The notes beneath the pieces are model-generated. The model saw nothing but the letters and a program-made list of their open reading frames with translations. It was not told where the DNA came from and searched no databases. Shown here one piece after another: positions 13,745 to 14,898 of a stretch of DNA of 14,898 bases. This stretch comes from a bacterium (GTDB lineage: Bacteria; UBA9089; UBA9088), in NCBI GenBank assembly GCA_003498085.1, contig DNCM01000103.1:1-14898 (forward strand), given 5' to 3'. How positions within the stretch are numbered: the stretch's first letter is position 1; every line of letters begins with the position of its first letter. The translations under genes and the position numbers were made by a program.

Positions 13745-14602
13745 ATGAGATATTTAATGCAAAAACTTTTTTATTTTATTGCTCTTGTAAAGTTCGAACA
13801 TACAATCTTTGCCCTTCCATTTGTATACATTGGAGGAATACTGGGTTATAACCAGATTATGCCTTTTTACTACTGGTTTTGGATGACACTGGCAATGGTT
13901 GGTGCAAGGACAGGGGGAATGCTCTTTAATAGAATAATAGATGTAGAGATCGACAAAAAAAACCCAAGAACTGCAAATAGACCAATTATTACTGGAGGTA
14001 TAACAAAAAAGGAGGCTAGCCTTGCTCTATTTGCCTCTCTTGTCCTTTTTTTCTTTTCTGCTTACAAGCTAAATCTTGTTTGTTTTTCCCTTTCGCCGAT
14101 TGCTTTATTTTTACTATGGTCTTATCCGTTTACAAAAAGATTTACATATCTTTCCCATTTTTATCTTGGTCTCTGCCTTTCCTGTGCACCGATTGGAGGG
14201 TTTTTGGCAACAAATCTAAGCCTAAATCTTCCTATTTTGATATTGGCAATTTTTGTTGTCTTATGGGTTGCTGGATTTGATATAATCTATGCAATACTTG
14301 ATATAGACTTTGATAGAGAACAAAACCTACATTCGATTCCAGCAAAATTTGGACTAAAAAAAGCCCTCATGATATCTTTTATTCTTCATGTTATCTCATT
14401 TTTTATTCTTGTATTATTCGGAATTTTATTAAAATTTGGAATATTCTATTGGGTCTTTATGGTTCTTATTGCTTATCTTTTTTTAAGGCAACATTTAATC
14501 ATAAAGGATTTATCTCGGATCAATGAATCATTTTTTACAATGAATGCATTGGTAAGCATCCTTTTATTTATCTTTATATTTTTATACTATGCCCTCGAAT
14601 GA
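13745..14602 (+). CDS. ubiA: UbiA-family prenyltransferase (4-hydroxybenzoate/MqnP-type polyprenyltransferase)
   Basis: Integral membrane enzyme that attaches a polyprenyl chain to an aromatic acid in quinone synthesis. The 285-residue product has eight or nine hydrophobic helices and both diphosphate-binding motifs: N62-x3-D66-x3-D70 in NRIIDVEIDKKNPRTANRP, and D179-x2-Y182-x3-D186-x-D188-x-D190 in DIIYAILDIDFDREQNLHSIPAKFG. The second motif's DIDFDRE–LHSIPAKFG form is typical of the ubiA-like group that includes MqnP of the futalosine menaquinone pathway; mqn neighbours that would confirm this are not in the window. The stop overlaps a small ORF by four bases. No Shine–Dalgarno; the promoter lies just upstream. 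Confidence 0.9.
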   Translation: MRYLMQKLFYFIALVKFEHTIFALPFVYIGGILGYNQIMPFYYWFWMTLAMVGARTGGMLFNRIIDVEIDKKNPRTANRPIITGGITKKEASLALFASLVLFFFSAYKLNLVCFSLSPIALFLLWSYPFTKRFTYLSHFYLGLCLSCAPIGGFLATNLSLNLPILILAIFVVLWVAGFDIIYAILDIDFDREQNLHSIPAKFGLKKALMISFILHVISFFILVLFGILLKFGIFYWVFMVLIAYLFLRQHLIIKDLSRINESFFTMNALVSILLFIFIFLYYALE

Positions 14603-14736
14603 TCCTAGTTTACCTCAATCCTTCTGTTTCCAATATTTTTCTTGATGAAATTTCTTGTGATTCTTTTACTGGATTTTTGAAAAGGGATAGTCGATATGTC
14701 TATACCAAGTGCGAAAATATTCTCTTGGAACTATAG
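14599..14736 (+). CDS. Small hypothetical ORF overlapping the ubiA stop
   Basis: A 45-residue frame starts with ATG sharing ATGA with the ubiA stop, as in coupled operon genes. It begins MILVYLNPSVSN, contains FTGFLKRDSRYVY, and ends LLEL with TAG at 14734–14736. I do not recognise it; it has no membrane helix or known motif. It overlaps the end of the opposite-strand TPR gene by six bases. It may be a true small gene, the broken start of a longer one, or chance, so I hold it lightly. Confidence 0.3.
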   Translation: MILVYLNPSVSNIFLDEISCDSFTGFLKRDSRYVYTKCENILLEL

Positions 14737-14898
14737 GGTGTCGATAAGTTGTTTTACTTCATTTGCTTCGGATTTGAGATTGAGTTGGAGAAAAAGCTTA
14801 TGGCTTTCTTGTAGATATTGCTTGGCTATGCCTTTTTTGCCTATATCTCGATATAAAATACCAATGTTTTTAAGAAGAACTGCCACCGAATGCCAACT
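14731..14898 (-). CDS. C-terminal end of a TPR-repeat protein (partial)
   Basis: The minus strand is open from the right edge to a TAG at 14733–14731, giving 55 residues and no start in view. The sequence ALLKNIGILYRDIGKKG-type pattern (VAVLLKNIGILYRDIGKKG, then IAKQYLQESHKLFLQLNL) is one tetratricopeptide helix pair, followed by a closing helix SEANEVKQLIDTL. Such tails are common in multi-TPR scaffold or regulatory proteins. The upstream domain is outside the window, so no function is offered. Confidence 0.6.
   Translation of the reverse strand, partial: SWHSVAVLLKNIGILYRDIGKKGIAKQYLQESHKLFLQLNLKSEANEVKQLIDTL

Overview
The window looks like a chromosomal contig from a low-GC, diderm (Gram-negative-type) bacterium, most likely an uncultivated lineage. 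The diderm call rests on an LptD-like outer-membrane protein and a secreted beta-propeller protein. AT-rich codon use, mixed ATG/GTG/TTG starts and the ftsA–nfeD–slipin–rpmF–plsX–fabD gene order suggest a candidate-phylum organism, but the sequence does not fix the phylum.

Region 1 (54–8900, plus strand) is one tightly packed run of eight genes: ftsA, a long ClpP-class nfeD, a stomatin/slipin gene, rpmF, plsX, fabD, a seven-repeat secreted beta-propeller gene, and a CHASE2–adenylate cyclase gene. Neighbours overlap or lie within 16 bases of each other. Region 1 joins division (FtsA), membrane quality control (NfeD plus slipin), a ribosomal protein, early fatty-acid/phospholipid synthesis (PlsX, FabD) and an envelope sensor (propeller plus CHASE2 cyclase). 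A near-consensus promoter lies so close to the ftsA ATG that the transcript should be leaderless.

Region 2 (8901–11121) is a decayed accessory island. It holds a stop-riddled ISL3-type transposase relic (minus strand), a truncated and frameshifted C-terminal half of a diacylglycerol-kinase-family lipid kinase (plus), an intact cysteine-rich membrane-anchored ferredoxin gene (minus) of visibly higher GC than its surroundings, and a small relic resembling a retropepsin-like (clan AA) aspartic protease whose start codon position is mutated. None of the three relics is an intact open reading frame; I recognised them by reading through stops and frameshifts.

Region 3 (11122–14898) returns to the host composition: an LptD-like gene, a convergent NAD-dependent epimerase gene, a UbiA prenyltransferase gene divergent from the epimerase with the two -10 boxes overlapping, a 45-codon ORF of doubtful status that overlaps the ubiA stop, and the C-terminal end of a TPR-repeat protein running in from the right edge on the minus strand.

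I did not find a clearly new defence or mobile system, CRISPR array, tRNA or rRNA. The points most worth checking are the leaderless promoter pattern, the relic island, the propeller/CHASE2 pair, the extended L32 and the ferredoxin gene with its CNCCKCCC cluster.
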